DNA of 64,000 nucleotides, from the NCBI GenBank assembly GCA_014529385.2, contig CM043959.1, positions 85,913,029 to 85,977,028 on the forward strand. The letters run 5' to 3'. The DNA comes from Adiantum capillus-veneris. Its lineage: Eukaryota > Streptophyta > Polypodiopsida > Polypodiales > Pteridaceae. The notes under the pieces are model-generated. The model was not told the origin of the DNA. It saw nothing but the letters and a program-made list of their open reading frames with translations, and searched no databases. The position numbers were made by a program, and so were the translations under genes. Below are positions 9,025-20,951 of this stretch, piece by piece (position 1 is the stretch's first letter; each line of letters begins with the position of its first letter).

Positions 9025-10429
9025 GAAGCTCGGCTTGCTATTTTGATTCATGTGCTTAGAAAGGTTATGATACTTGCAAGTGATATCCATTTCCGGGAGC
9101 TTCTATAAAGTCAAGGAGGCACAACCAAAATCCTTATTTCAAATATCTCAAATGATGCCTCAAGATGAAATATTTGTTGTGTCTCACCAATGCTATCGAG
9201 CCCAAGAAACCGTTCGAGTTGTCTATGACCACCCGTTTTGAGATTCAAGAGTGGACTCAACTTAACCTCTAATAAGTATAATAATTGTACCTTAGTTCTC
9301 AAAATCCTAATTTTTTTACCTTCGTGAAAGTCCACCATTGGCATGACGTTCAACTCATAATGTACGGTCGAGGCCACCACGAAAGTCAAGTTAGTTATCT
9401 TCCCAACTAAGGACCTCATTCTAGTTTCTATGAGCTAGCATGGAAGAAGTTGCCTTTTTCCATGTGACCCCATGAGCTCTACTCTGCAGATAATAATTGG
9501 GTATACGCAAGCTATAAATCCACAAGGCCTTATGGAGGCAAGGAAATGCTTTGCTACAAAGGGGGATCCCCACCCCTTTGATGTCGTCTCTTTTATAGTG
9601 GTCTTCAACTTGAATTTAGAGTCAACAATGATTCAGATATATAAGTGCATTTTGCTCACCAATATGCATTCGCCATCCAAGATGAACGATCCATTCTTCT
9701 ATATGTCATTGAAATCCCCAAAGAAGATTGTGGCTCCCCCAAGACCTAGGGGAAGCTAAAGGGATAGAGCTTTGGATTTTTCTCAGGGATACAAGATGAG
9801 ATTTGAATCATCTATGATTCATCAAATTGACACACTAGGCCATTAGCCTAATGCTGTTTGGTACTGTGCAATGCCTTGCCAAGGAAATTTACTATAGGGT
9901 GCTGCCCCACAATTTCTTCCCTTGAGTAAAAATGTGGGTTAACCAAAAAGATCAATCAAACTTCGCGAGCCTTTCAACCAAGGAGGATAGTGGTAACTTC
10001 ACTATCATTAAAAGCAACATTTGCTAGGTCTTCCAATTCCCAAAATGGTAGATGATAGATCACCAAGCAAAGCAGCCCTAGGTTTTCCCAATGCAAGGAT
10101 AATATGTATAAGAGAGTGCCCGCCCTGAGGCATGCACTCCCCATAGGAAACAATGTGTCATCGTTTCTCAATCCTCCAATTCTAGCTAGCAATAAGATCT
10201 TCTTGCTATTTTGCTTCATGTTCTTAGAAAGGTTATGATACTTGACAGTGATATCCATTCCCGGGATCTTCTATGACATCAAGGAGACACAACACAAATC
10301 CTTATTTCATATATCCCAAATGATGCCTGAAGCTGAAATTTTCATCGCGTCCCGCCATTGCTGTCAAAACTAAGACACCGTTCTAGTTGTCTACGCCCAC
10401 CCATTTGAGATTCAAGAGTGGACTCAGCT

Positions 10430-10697
10430 TAACCTCTAATAAGTATACTTATCGTACCTTACTTCTCAAAATCCTATTTCATTTGACCTCCGCAAACGTT
10501 TTCCATTGGCATGAAGTTCAGCTCATAATGTACGATCGAGGCCACCACCAAAGTCAAGCTAGTTAACTCTAATAAGTATACTTATCATACCTTTCTTCTC
10601 AAAATCCTATTTCATTTGACCTCCACAAAAGTCTTCCATTGGCATGAGGTTCAGCTCATAATGTATGGTCAAGGCCATCACCAAAGTCAAGTTAGTT
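10430..10697. repeat. 134-bp tandem duplication inside R unit 2
   Basis: The stretch beginning TAACCTCTAATAAGTATACT and ending AAAGTCAAGTTAG is present twice, 10430-10563 and 10564-10697. Other R units have it once. Confidence 0.85.
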
Positions 10698-13472
10698 GTT
10701 ATCTTTACAACTAAGGACCTCAATCACATCCCCAAAGAAAATTGTGGCTCCCAAAAGACCTAGGGGGAGCTAAAGCGACAGAGCATTGGATTTTTTGCAA
10801 GGGAGGATACAAGAGGATATTTGAATCATGCCATCCGGCTAATTTGTTTGGTATAGTGCAATGTCTTGCCAAGGAAATCTGTTACAGGGTGGTGCCCCAC
10901 AATTGCTCCCCTTGAGTAGAGATGTGGGTTAACCAAAAAGATCAATCAAACTCCACGAGCCTTCCCACCAAGGAGGATAGTAGTAATTTCACTATCATTA
11001 AAAGCAGCATTTGCTAGGTCTTTCAAGTCCCTAAGTTGTGGATGACAGGTCACCAAGCAAAGCAGCCCAAGGTTGTGCCAAGGCAAGGAAGATCACATGA
11101 ATATTTACAAGAGAGTGCAAGCCCTTAGGGTCATTGCATAGGAGGCATGCACTCCCACTAAGAAACAGTTTGTCATCCAGTCTCAATCCTTCAATTCTAG
11201 CTAGCAGTAAGATCGGCTTGCTATTTTGCTTCATATTCTTAGAAAGGGTATGATACTTGCAAGTGATATCCATTCTCGAGAGCTTCTATGAAGTCAATGG
11301 GAGACAACCAAAATCCTTATTTCAACTATCCCAAATCGTGCCTCAAGATGAAATTTTCATCGCGTTCCACCAATGTTGTCAAAACCAAGAAACCGTTTGA
11401 GTTGTTCGCGACCACCCGTTTTGAGATTCAAGAGTGGAGTCAGCTTAACCTCTAATAAGTATACTTATCGTACCTTACTTCACAAAATCCTATATCATTT
11501 GACCTCCGCAAAAGTCCAGTGCTCGCATGACGTTCAGCTCATAATGTACGATCGAGGCCACCATCAGGGTCAACCTAGTTATCTTTCCAACTAAGGACCT
11601 CATTCCACTTGCCACGAGGTGCTATCATGGAGGAAGTTGTCTTTTTTCATGTACCTGCATCAGCTCTACTCCGCACATAATCACTGGGTATATGCAAGCT
11701 CTAAAGTCACTAAGCCTAATGGAGGTAAGGAAATGCTTGGCTACAAAAGGGAATCCTCACCCCTTTGATGTCAATTCTTTTACAGTGGTCTGACTTGATT
11801 TTGGAGTCAATGATGATTTGAATATATTAGTACATTTTGGTCGACAGTATGAATTCCCCATCCAGCGTGAACAATCCATTCTTCTATATTTCATTGACAT
11901 CCCCAAAGAAGATTGTGGCTCCCAAAGGACCTAAGGGGAGCAAAAGGGACAGAGCATTGGATTTTTTGCAAGGAAGGATACAAGAGGATATTTGAATCAT
12001 GCCATCAGGCTAATATTGTTTGGTATTGTGCAATGCCTTGCCAAGGAAATCTACTACAAGGTGGTGCCCCACAATTCCTCCCCTTCAGTACAGATGTGGG
12101 TTAACTAAAAATACCAATCAAACTCCACGAGCCTTCCCACCAAGGAGGATAGTGGTAGTTTCACTATCATTAAAAGCAACATTTGCAAGGTCTTCCAATT
12201 CCCAAATGGTAGATGATAGGTCACCAAGCAAAGCATACCAATGTTGTTCCAAGGCAAGGAAGATCAAGGTCATTGCTTAGGAGGCATGCACTCCCCCTGA
12301 AAAACAGTTTTTCATCGAGTCTCAATCCTCCAATTCTAGCTAGCAGTAAGACAGGCTTGTTATTTTGCTTCATTTGCTTAGAAAGGTTATGATACTTGCA
12401 AGTGATATCCATTCATGGGAGCTTCTATGAGGTCAAGGAGGCACAATAAAAATCCTTATTCCAACTATCCCAAATGATGCCTCAAGCTCAAAAGTTTCAT
12501 CGTGTCCCGCCAGTGCTGTCAAAACAAAGAAACCGTTCTAGTTGTCTACGACCACCCGTTTTGAGATTCAATAATGGACTAAGCTTAACCTCTAATAAGT
12601 ATACTTATCGTGCCTTACTTCTCAAAATCCTATTTCATTTGGCCTCCACAAAGGCATGAAGTTCGGCTCAGAACGTACGGTCGAGGCCACCACCAGAGTC
12701 AAGTTAGTTATCTTTCCAACTAAGCACGTCATTCCAGTTGCGAGGAGGTGTCATGTGTCTCCCACAAGCTCTACTATGCAGATAATCATTGGGTATACAC
12801 ATGTTCTAAAGACACTAAGCCTAATGGAGGTAAGGAAGTGCTTGGCTACAAAGGGGAGTCCCCACCCCTTTTCTATCAAGTCTTTTACACGGTCTCCAAC
12901 TTGAATTCAGAGTCAGCGATGATTCAAATATATAGTGCATTTTAGTCATGAATATGCATTCCCCATCCATTGTGAAAGCCAAGGCAATGAAGATCACATG
13001 AATATGTATAAGGCATGCACTCCCCATAAGAAAAAGTTTGTCATCAATTCTCAATCCTCCAACTCTAGCTAGGGGTATGATCGGTTTGCTATTTTGCATC
13101 CCACCACTGCTATCAAAACTAAGAAACCACTCTAGTTGTATACGACCACCCGTTTGAGATTCAAGAGTGGACTCAGCTTAACCTCTAATAAGTATACTTA
13201 CTGTACCTTACTCCTCAAAATCCTATTTCATTTGACCTGCAGGGAAGTCCACCACTAGCATGACGTTCAGCTCATAACGTCGAGGCCACCACCAAAGTCA
13301 AGTATGCACCTCATTCCAATTTCCAGGAGATGCTAGCATAGAAGAAGTTTTCTTTTTCCATGTGCCCCCATTAGATTTACTCTGCAGATAATCATTGGGT
13401 ATACGCAAGCTCTAAAGAAACTAAGCCTTATGGAGGTAAGGAAATTCTTGGCTACAACGGGGAATCCCCACC

Positions 13473-14028
13473 TGTAACAAACTTGGACACCCCAAGCCAA
13501 GATTCTACCACGACACAACAGATATTCACTTATAAAAAATTCACAAAACGACACGACCCGACGTAGTTCCATGCCAAGAGGTATTGGCCCCAAAGACTGG
13601 TGCCTCTTTTGTTTTTTTTATAATTATTATTCCATGTTCAAAGTACAACGGAGTCCGCGGGATCTTAGACTCACATTGTGCGTCCAAATTCTTTGGGCAA
13701 TGAGGCCCAAAAGACTTATTTAGTGTTACAAGGGTTGCCCCAAAAGCAGAGCCCCAAAAGTTTAAACTTGAAAGCAACTATTTCCAAAAGCTTTGCTCAA
13801 AATCTTCCATCCAAAAGCAATCAACGCAAATTACGGGTGTCCGTATACTGCCACATGTGCATGTCAACGAAAAATATGGAGATTTGTACGACCTGCCACG
13901 TCATCCTGGAAGCGCGATCTCTAGAGATCTGCCATGTTATCAGCCCAGCGTGTTATACGGGCTGCTGCAACGTCAACAGGGACTATTTGTGTGTATTTGG
14001 GGGCCTACCATGTAACCAATTTGTGACA
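13473..14028 (-). repeat. Chr1 3' LTR (complete)
   Basis: 556 bp, from TGTAACAAACTTGG to CCAATTTGTGACA on the plus strand. It matches Chr3 LTRs in its outer parts, so Chr1 and Chr3 are one family. Confidence 0.85.
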
Positions 14029-14041
14029 TACCCCCTCCTGA
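14029..14041 (-). promoter_or_regulatory. Chr1 polypurine tract
   Basis: On the minus strand CAGGAGGGGGTA lies directly before the LTR start TGTCACAAATTGG. The same arrangement is seen in Chr3 at 55172-55185. Confidence 0.75.
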
Positions 14042-14640
14042 CAGAATTGTAATCGCCCTCAATTACGTTTGCAAAACAAACAGAGGCCATAAACATCTAA
14101 CTGTTAGTACCGTTGCACTAGACACAACACATCTGGCACTTGTACAAAACGATAGTCACATCACCGGACATCACTTGAGATCACAGAACATCACATGACA
14201 AATCATATCCAAATTCATTCCAAATCTTAAACCATGATTAATCGACAACATATTTAGTAATCGTATCTAGATCCATTTCGGACCTCATGGATGTCAAATT
14301 AACTGATTCTTATTGCAATCATGTCTATATAGATTTATGAGACCAAAATGCTTCATTCATTTTGTCTTTTAGTCCTTGCACTCAAACAAGTCAAGTACAA
14401 ATCAATCATGTTAATTTTTTGGAACTCCAGTTATAAAGTCATACAACAGAATACTATTCAGCCCTGAAGTATCCCTGAAACCCAAAAGAAGACATCAGTG
14501 ACTCTATTCAAAATTGGGGTAATCCATTGACAAAGGAGCCAAGTGACTCCCCTGCTGTGCAAACCTGCTCTACTAGATTCACCCAGACTAAAATCGAGGT
14601 TCTATCAGAGTAGACTATAATTAACCAAATGCATTGGACC
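14042..14640 (-). other. Chr1 3' untranslated region
   Basis: Noncoding sequence between the integrase tail and the polypurine tract. The portion nearest the LTR matches Chr3 55186-55400 (for example ATTGTAATCGCCCTC). Confidence 0.55.
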
Positions 14641-15590
14641 TATCAGAGTCCTCCTCCGTCAACTTTGCATCCAATGCAGGATAGTTCTTGAACTTAGCCA
14701 AGAACCGCCTAATCACTTTACCTTTTATCTTTTTGTCCTTGTAAGCCAATATCTATTGTGGAACGAGTACCTCCTTGCTTTCCTCCACTTTCGATTGCTC
14801 ATCTGGCTTCCCACCATCGGACACATTGCCTTTAAAAGGCTTCAATAGACTCCCATGAAATGCATTGTGAAACTTCCAAGTATCGGGTAGCTTCAGTCTA
14901 AAGACAACATCATTTATCCTTTATTTTATTTGGAAAGGGTCATAGTACCTCATGCTAAGCTTTGAAAAAGGTCGTTCCTTTATCGGCTCTTTGCAAAACA
15001 AGTATCCAAGTCTCTCCTGTACTAGTCGGCTTCAAAATTCTTATCTTTTGTGCTAAAAGAGGGTGGACTTTTTGAAGCACCTCTAATGATTTCAAATAAT
15101 GCCTTCCCCATTGAAGAGTGGATCGTGTTATCGTAGGCGAATTCCACCAAGGGAAAAAAAATTTCCACTGAGTCTTCTGATAGAAATTTAAGACTTCAAT
15201 AAATTCAAAAGAACTAAATTTGCAATCTCAGATTGTCCATCTGTTTGCGGGTGAAATGATGACACGAAATGCAACCGTGTGCCATGTTCTTCAAAATAGC
15301 CTTCCAAAACAAACTTGTGAATCGAGGATCTCTATCGGAGACTATTGTCTCAGGCATGCCATGTAATCCAAAAATCTGTGCAATGAGCAATCTCGCTAAA
15401 TGATCTGGATTGATTGTTTTCTTCACTGGAATGAAGTAAGCTTTCTTGCTAAATCTGTCGATGACAATCCAAATACCATCATTCCCACTCTGTGTCTTCG
15501 GGAGATCAAAAATGAAATCCATAGCAATACTTTCCCAGGGGCGGGTAGGAATAGGTAGCGACTGACACAGGCGATGATACAGGCAACGAC
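14641..15590 (-). pseudogene. Chr1 integrase and chromodomain-like tail
   Basis: The minus-strand integrase core shows PWESIAMDFIFDLPKT, VIDRFSKKAYFIPVK and PETIVSDRDPRFTSLFW (first two catalytic aspartates), then QTDGQSEIANLVL in place of the usual DGQTER segment. The GPY/F-type region (MRYYDPFQI; FRLKLPDTWKFHNAFHGSLL) follows. A basic chromodomain-like end (KGKVIRRFLAKFKNYPALDA) lies near 14650-14760. There are many stops and frame changes. The N-terminal zinc-binding part is missing at the Chr2 junction (about 15570-15590). Confidence 0.75.
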
Positions 15591-15624
15591 TGACACTCAA
15601 GCATCCATGACATTACCCCCTCCT

Positions 15625-16104
15625 CTAGCGACGAATGCGGAGAAGTGGTGTTCCTTGAATGGGGCTTCCATGGATACTGTTGATGGAACTCTTGGACTTT
15701 GAAAGATGCATGCTGAAGATTGTGTGCTGGTCCCACATTTGTTCACTAACATCATAGCCTTTCCAATGCACTAAGTACTGTAACCTGCTACGCGAAACTC
15801 GAGAATCTAGGACTTTCTCGACCTCATATTCTTCATGTCCTTGAATCTCAACCGGAGGAGGTGGTTGTAGGACTCTTCCTGAGATCTTAGATGTGTGACA
15901 AGGTTCTAGGACTGAGACATGAAAGACCGGATGGATTTTCATGGATAAGGGCAATCGGAGTTGATAGGTGACTGGATTGACTTGACGGATAATTTTAAAC
16001 AAGCCAAGCCTTCGATAATCAAGCTTTTGACAGGGACAAGATGAATGCACATCGTGTCGGAGAAGCCACACTTTATCCCCTTCTTTGTATTTTTGATGTT
16101 GCAT
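15625..16104 (-). pseudogene. Chr2 integrase C-terminus and chromodomain
   Basis: One open 159-residue frame. A GPY/F-like module (YKEGDKVWLLRHDV; KIHPVFHVSVLEP) is followed by a canonical chromodomain at about residues 90-130 (YEVEKVLDSRVSRSRLQYLV, HWKGYDVSEQMWDQ). The aromatic cage-type residues Y, W and W are visible. Chromodomains of chromoviruses bind methylated histone tails and guide integration. The frame is intact here, but upstream parts of pol are broken. Confidence 0.88.
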
Positions 16105-16185
16105 GCAATGGACATCTGCACTTTTCTTATACTTGGATTGAGCCTCTTTGATATGAATTGTAAGTTCTTTGTGAATTGCAGATAA

Positions 16186-17104
16186 TTATTGTGTAAGATG
16201 AATAGTAGCTAGATTCTTGACTTGATGGTGTCTGTGGATATCCTGTTTGGAATGTTGACCATAATGAGCAAAGAATGGAGTGTGATGGGTGGAGGCATGA
16301 GAACTGTTATTATAGGAGAATTCTGCTAGCGGTAGGAGCTCGACCCAATTATCCTTGTGATAACTGATAGTACAACGGAGATACTGTTCCAAAACTTGAT
16401 TTACTCTCTCTGTTTGTCCATCACTTTGTGGGTGATTGGCTGAGGAGAGGTTCATTTGTACTCCGAGTAGCTTGAATAAGCTTTTCCAAAAGCTAGAGAC
16501 GAATTGTGGGCCTCGATCAAAAACTATGTCATCCGATAATCTGTGATAAAGATAGATATGGCTGTAGAAAGAGTTTGGTCGTACCTTTGCCGGTGATCGT
16601 TTTAGTGGTTGGAATGAAGTGTGCCATTTTTGTAAACTGATCCACGACTACTAAAATGGAGTCAAATCCTTGTGACAAGGGTATCTCTACAATGAAATCC
16701 ATGGAGATGGATGGCCATGGTTTGCTTGGAATGGGCAAGGGATGGAGTAACCCATGAGGACGATGACAAGGTGCCTTTGATCTATTGCAAGTGTCACAAG
16801 TGCCTACATACTCCTTGACAAGCTTCCACATTTGAGGCCACCAAAAGTCACGGGAGAGAAGCTCAATTCTCTTATTAACCTTAAAATGCCCTGCTGATGG
16901 AAGATCATGCCGTTGCTGAAGTACCTCCAAGCGTGTTCGTCCTAGCGGAATATAGAGAAGACCCTTATAGTAAATTAGTCCATCAATTTCTTGAAAGACC
17001 TCTTGTCCTTGTAGTAGTTGTCTAATATTCTGAGCAAGTAGGTCTTTGGCAATTTGCATCTTCACCTTAGAAAGAAAAGTAGAATCTTCAGGAGCTTGGC
17101 TCAT
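16186..17104 (-). pseudogene. Chr2 integrase
   Basis: The zinc-binding part (GHFKVNKRIELLSRDFWWPQ; CDTCNRSKA, HHCC type) and core (SISMDFIVEIPLSQGFDSIL; VVDQFTKMAHFIPTTK) lie in 17104-16529. The later part (ANHPQSDGQTERVNQVLEQY, catalytic E; AEFSYNNSSHAST) is 16455-16186. A frameshift and stops lie between them at about 16456-16528. Confidence 0.85.
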
Positions 17105-17122
17105 GGTGGCGTTTAGCTTAAG

Positions 17123-17629
17123 CTACTCAGGTTTCAAAATCACTGACTCTTGTTGATCAAATGCTGCGCCGCCTTCTCTTGGTCCAAGGTAGGATCTTCT
17201 TGAGAAGGCATTTGGCTTACCTTGTTGACGGCCAGGTCTATAGGAGATAAGAAAATCAAACCTTGATAGGATACCACTCCACCTGGCTTGGCGACAATTC
17301 AAGACGTGGGATGCCATGAAGTACTCCAAATTCTTGTGATCTGTATAGACAATGATCTTATGAGGAGCTCCATCAAGTAGGTGATGCCAAGTGTCGAAGG
17401 AGTCAATGATTGCTAAGAGCTCTTTGTCATGGATTTCATAATCGATTTCTGCAGCTGAGAACTTGCAGAAATGCAGCTGAGAACTTGCGGGAATGAAAAG
17501 CCACTGGATGTACTCAACCATCTCTCCTACTTGGGATAGAATAACGTTAAGGGCAAAATCTGAAGCGTCTGTTTCTAGGATGAAAGGCTTTGTAGGATCT
17601 GTGTGAATTAGAATGGGAGCGTTCGTCAA
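17123..17629 (-). pseudogene. Chr2 RNase H
   Basis: Motifs FILETDASDFALNVILSQ (catalytic D), EIDYEIHDKELLAII (catalytic E), VYTDHKNLEYF (catalytic D) and FLISYRPGRQQGKPNAFSRR are all present in one open frame of 168 residues. A 22-base partial repeat near 17457-17490 (ATGCAGCTGAGAACTTGC) inserts extra residues. Confidence 0.87.
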
Positions 17630-18298
17630 AGCTTGCTTGAGAGTCTGAAATGCTTTCGCGGCCTCTGAGTTCCAGAAAACTTACTATGGCATGTCAACCT
17701 TGTGAGTGTTGTAACCACCTTGGAGTATCCTTGTATAAAGATACGATAAAAATTTCCAAATCCGAGGAAACATTGAACATCTCTTACCAAGGTTGGTGTC
17801 TCCCAATCAAGGGTGGTTTGAACCTTCTTTGGATTGATGGAGATTCCCTTTTCAGAAATTACATAACCAAGAAATTCCACCTTAGATTCATGAAAAGAGC
17901 ACTTCTCCAACTTTGCATATAACCCTGATGCACGAAGCTTTTCAAGCACTAATCATACATGGTGCTCGTGCTCTTCTTGATCCTTGAAAATTATCAAGAT
18001 ATCATCCAAAATAATCCAAATACTCCCCAAAGATATCGTTCATTAAATGTTGAAAAACAGCTGGGGCATTTGTGAGACCAAATGGCATGACGGTATATTC
18101 AAACTGGCCATACCTTGTTCGAAAGGCTGTATTCCATTCATCACCTTCTTTGATTTTGACTAGGTTGTAAGCACCACGCAGGTCTATTTTTGTAAATATT
18201 TTTGCCTTGCCAAGGCACTCAAGAAGCTCTGGGATCAAGGGAAGGGAATAGTGATTCTTGATGGTTATCTTGTTCAGGCCCCTATAATCCACGCACAT
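17626..18298 (-). pseudogene. Chr2 reverse transcriptase
   Basis: [40 protein letters not shown] and [20 protein letters not shown] lie in 18298-18002. The palm then changes frame near 18000, at the LDDI catalytic motif. It continues as SGLYAKLEKCSFHESKVEFL and GYVISEKGISINPKKVQ in 17949-17626. Upstream (18299-18520) is an RT N-terminal stretch with stops. Confidence 0.85.
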
Positions 18299-18526
18299 TT
18301 GAAGAGTTTCGTCCTTCTTTTTTACAGAGAGTATTGGAGCTCCTGTTGCGGACTTTGAAATCCGTACGAACCCCTTAGCAAGATTCTCATCAATATTTTT
18401 TCATAATTCTACCAATTCATCTTGAGATAGCTTGTATATTGGGCCAAAAGGGGATTGGGTTCCCTCCTGAAGCTCTTTAGCACAATCATAGGATCGATGC
18501 TCCGGTAAGAGGTCCGCATTATTCTT

Positions 18527-19252
18527 CTAAAAAAGATCATCGTAATCTGGATATTGACGTGGCAATGCCTCCATGATTTTTGTTGTCGACGTGTCGGTTG
18601 GTGTCACAAATATCAGGAAAGTTAGATGCTTTATGGTTGCATGCATGAAGACCTTGGCTCCAAGATATATAGGCCTATTATGCCTTCCCTTCTTCTTTTG
18701 GACTTTTCGTGGTTCAATTCTATGAGCCCTCCAATTAATGTCATGATTATGTAATTCAAGCCACGGTAGCCCAATAACAATTGGACTGCTTGGGCTTTGT
18801 ATAATATTGAACGCTATTCTCAAAACATGCTCCTGCAATGTTACTTCTATGTCTATGGGGCGAGTTTCATACCTGACATCCCCTGAAGGGAGTGGACGAC
18901 CATCAATGACTTATACAGTTGCTGGATTAGAATTCTCCACAAGTGGTATGTCTTGTAATTTTGCAAATTCTTTGTTCATGAAGCACGCCGTTGCACCTGA
19001 ATCTAGTAGTGCTTCACAATCCATGTGCCTACCCGGCATATGGATCTTGACTGGTAGCATAAAACTTGAATTGGAATCAACAGGAAGAAAGAGACCTTTT
19101 TTTGCTTGTCTTTTGTCCAACCGGTCAATATCTATTGGGGTTGGACGTCCATGTTTTTTGAACACGTTGAGGCCATTGCACCATGAACCTTCGTCCTTCT
19201 CTTCCTTGGACACTATTGAACTATATGCCCCTCCTCTTCGCAATACATACAT
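18527..19252 (-). pseudogene. Chr2 aspartic protease region
   Basis: The active site ALLDSGATACFMNKEF lies near 18990. The C-terminal part VIGLPWLELHNHDINW lies near 18740-18790. A frame change between them (about 18840-18910) breaks the protein. It follows gag and precedes RT, as in Ty3/gypsy elements. Confidence 0.8.
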
Positions 19253-20142
19253 AAGCCATTAATGCGTCGCCTTTGCTTCTCCTAGGCACAGAGAGGTTAA
19301 AACCATGCTAAATCAATTTTCATGAGCTCAATGCTTGATTCATGGCCCTGTTGAGGTGTGTAGCCATTATGTGTCACTTATGTTTGGGGTCGCAATGGTG
19401 CCCCAAGAAGCCTCTCTTGTCTCCTCTCAAATAGTCGATTATCACATTCGATTGCTTGAGAGATGAACTCGCTTAGTGTGTGAACCTTTGGCATAGTCAA
19501 TAAAAGATCTTTTACGTCATCCTTTAATCCCCACCGAAATTGGCTAATGAAATATTCCTCATGCCAAGTCAGATCACAAGTGAGCTGTTGAAATTAGGAT
19601 GCATAGACGGATGCATGTCTTGATCCTTGGTGAGGATTTCTAAGTTTGGTTTCAGCAACCCTTGCTCTATCACTATCCCCAAAGGTTGCAAAGAACTCCG
19701 GCAAAAAAACTTCAAAGTCATGCAGGAGAGGAGATTCTTTTTCAAGTAAGGGAGCAAACCAAGAGAGAGCCGTACCCGAGAGGATGGTCCCAATAAGGCC
19801 TACTTGAGAGGCATCATCTGGATAGCTCTCTTGTTGCATTTGAATGAAGGGACACACTTGTTGAAGAAAACCTCTAAACTTTTATCTAGCCCCATCAAAT
19901 TTTTCACACATGCTGACCTACGGCTCCTTCTTATGTTGTTGAGAATAGCTAGATCTTGCAGCTTGTGCTTGATGTGTGCTTGTCTCTTGAAGCTCTTGAA
20001 TTTAACGTTTAAGATCTTGCAATGCCGGTCCAAAGATTAGGGGTTGCCCTGCTTGAAGTTGAGCGTTACTTTTGCTAAGTTCTTGTGATTGAGCTTTGAT
20101 GCTTTGCAATACGTTGATGACACCTTCCATCGTCGGCTCCAT
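19200..20142 (-). pseudogene. Chr2 gag with zinc knuckle
   Basis: Starts with ATG at 20142 (MEPTMEGVINVLQSIKAQ), 40 bases inside the LTR end. It keeps one frame for most of its length, with a few stops (near 20030, 19885 and 19595). Core motifs: DASQVGLIGTILSGTALSWF, FATFGDSDRARVAETKL, FRWGLKDDVKDLLLTM and ECDNRLFERRQER. A zinc knuckle C-MY-C-EEEG-H-IVQ(stop)-C lies near 19210-19255. This Gag type (retrotrans_gag with an FGD-type middle) is common in fungal and early-diverging plant chromoviruses; that is family knowledge, not tested here. Confidence 0.82.
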
Positions 20143-20450
20143 GATGGCTTGAGAAGATTAAGAGATGGTAGTCTTGCCAAACTGTTATGAGCGCGTATAG
20201 AGCTAGAAGAGAGCAAGAGGAGGCGCTCACAATGTACAGGAACTTGGACTTGATGATAAGCTTAATGTTGATTACAAGACTTAATACTTTATTAAGAGAG
20301 CTAGAACAAGGCTTGGATTACATGACTTCAGTACAAGACAAGGCTTGATTGCAAGGTCGAGACTTGAACATAAGAACTAGAAGAGGGATTTCCTCGTAGG
20401 AGCCTCACAACTGGTGTTGGCAAGACTGAGGGGCTTGTGGCCCAAGATCT

Positions 20451-20459
20451 CTATTTATA
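20451..20459 (-). promoter_or_regulatory. Chr2 LTR TATA box
   Basis: TATAAATAG on the minus strand, a canonical plant TATA box. The same nine bases occur at the matching place of the Chr2b LTR (58401-58409). Confidence 0.7.
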
Positions 20460-20469
20460 CTAGTGCTTG

Positions 20470-20815
20470 AGGAGGTTACTTGAGGAGTTTAGGACTTTCT
20501 AGGTTCTTCTTGAGGAGGTTAGAATCTTCTAGAACCTTCTTGATCCTTCTAGTTCTTCTAGAACCTTCTAAATCCTTCTTCAACTTTCTAGGGCTTTCCA
20601 GAAACTTCTAGATTCTTCCGGAATCTTCTCCAAGCTTCTAGAAGCTTCTTGATCCTTCTAGTTCTTCTCCAACCTTCTAGATCCTTCTTCAACTTTCTAG
20701 AGCTTTCCAGAAACTTCTAGATTCTTTCAGAATCTTCTCCATGCTTTTAGAAACTTCTAGAATTCCTTGATAGTTTTAGAATCTTCTAGATTCTTCTAGA
20801 GCCTTCTAGCGATGA
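20470..20815. repeat. Degenerate TTCTAGAA-type repeats in the Chr2 LTR
   Basis: CTTCTAGA, CCTTCTAGA and TTCTTGA variants recur roughly every 10-20 bases in the upstream half of the LTR. Clusters of nTTCnnGAAn resemble heat-shock elements; whether they act as such is unknown. Confidence 0.6.
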
Positions 20816-20951
20816 TGCAGGCAGCGAGACTGACTCTCAAGCATCCATGACATTACCCCCTCCTCTAGCAACGAACACGGAGCAGTTGTGTTCCTTGACT
20901 GAGGCTTCCATGGATATTGTTGATGGAACTCTTGGACTTTGAGAGATCCAT

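Larger units (their letters stand above)
8074..13472. repeat. R tandem array, block 1
   Basis: Direct copies of a ~1.15-1.17 kb unit. Using the AAAGACCTAGGGG mark, units start at 8074, 9740, 10754 and 11924. The first is lengthened by a MITE (8563-9024). The second has an internal deletion and duplication. The fourth is followed, after a deletion near 12975, by part of a fifth. The array is cut at 13472 by Chr1 and resumes at 21389. Each unit carries a perfect palindrome, ATAAGTATACTTAT. Short reading frames recur on both strands between copies, but none spans a unit, and I recognise no protein. Confidence 0.85.
20183..20852 (-). repeat. Chr2 5' LTR
   Basis: 670 bp with TG...CA ends (TGTCATGGATGCTTGAG on the minus strand to GCGCTCATAACA). 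A homologous partial LTR is at 58169-58460. The part around 20470-20815 is built of degenerate repeats of CTTCTAGAA-type motifs. Confidence 0.82.
15568..20951 (-). mobile_element. Chr2: chromodomain Ty3/gypsy element, minus strand, with an extra copy of its tail
   Basis: Reading on the minus strand: a duplicated internal tail (20951-20853), the 5' LTR (20852-20183), gag, protease, RT, RNase H, integrase, chromodomain, polypurine tract and the first ~45 bases of the 3' LTR (15612-15568). The tail upstream of the 5' LTR matches 15613-15720. This is the order expected from two head-to-tail copies sharing an LTR, or from unequal recombination. Both outer ends are truncated inside Chr1. Confidence 0.8.

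Noticed and set aside
9111-9419. 102-residue minus-strand frame in R unit 1 as a gene
   Set aside because: It is protein-like in composition, but stops break it in the other R units, so selection is not supported.
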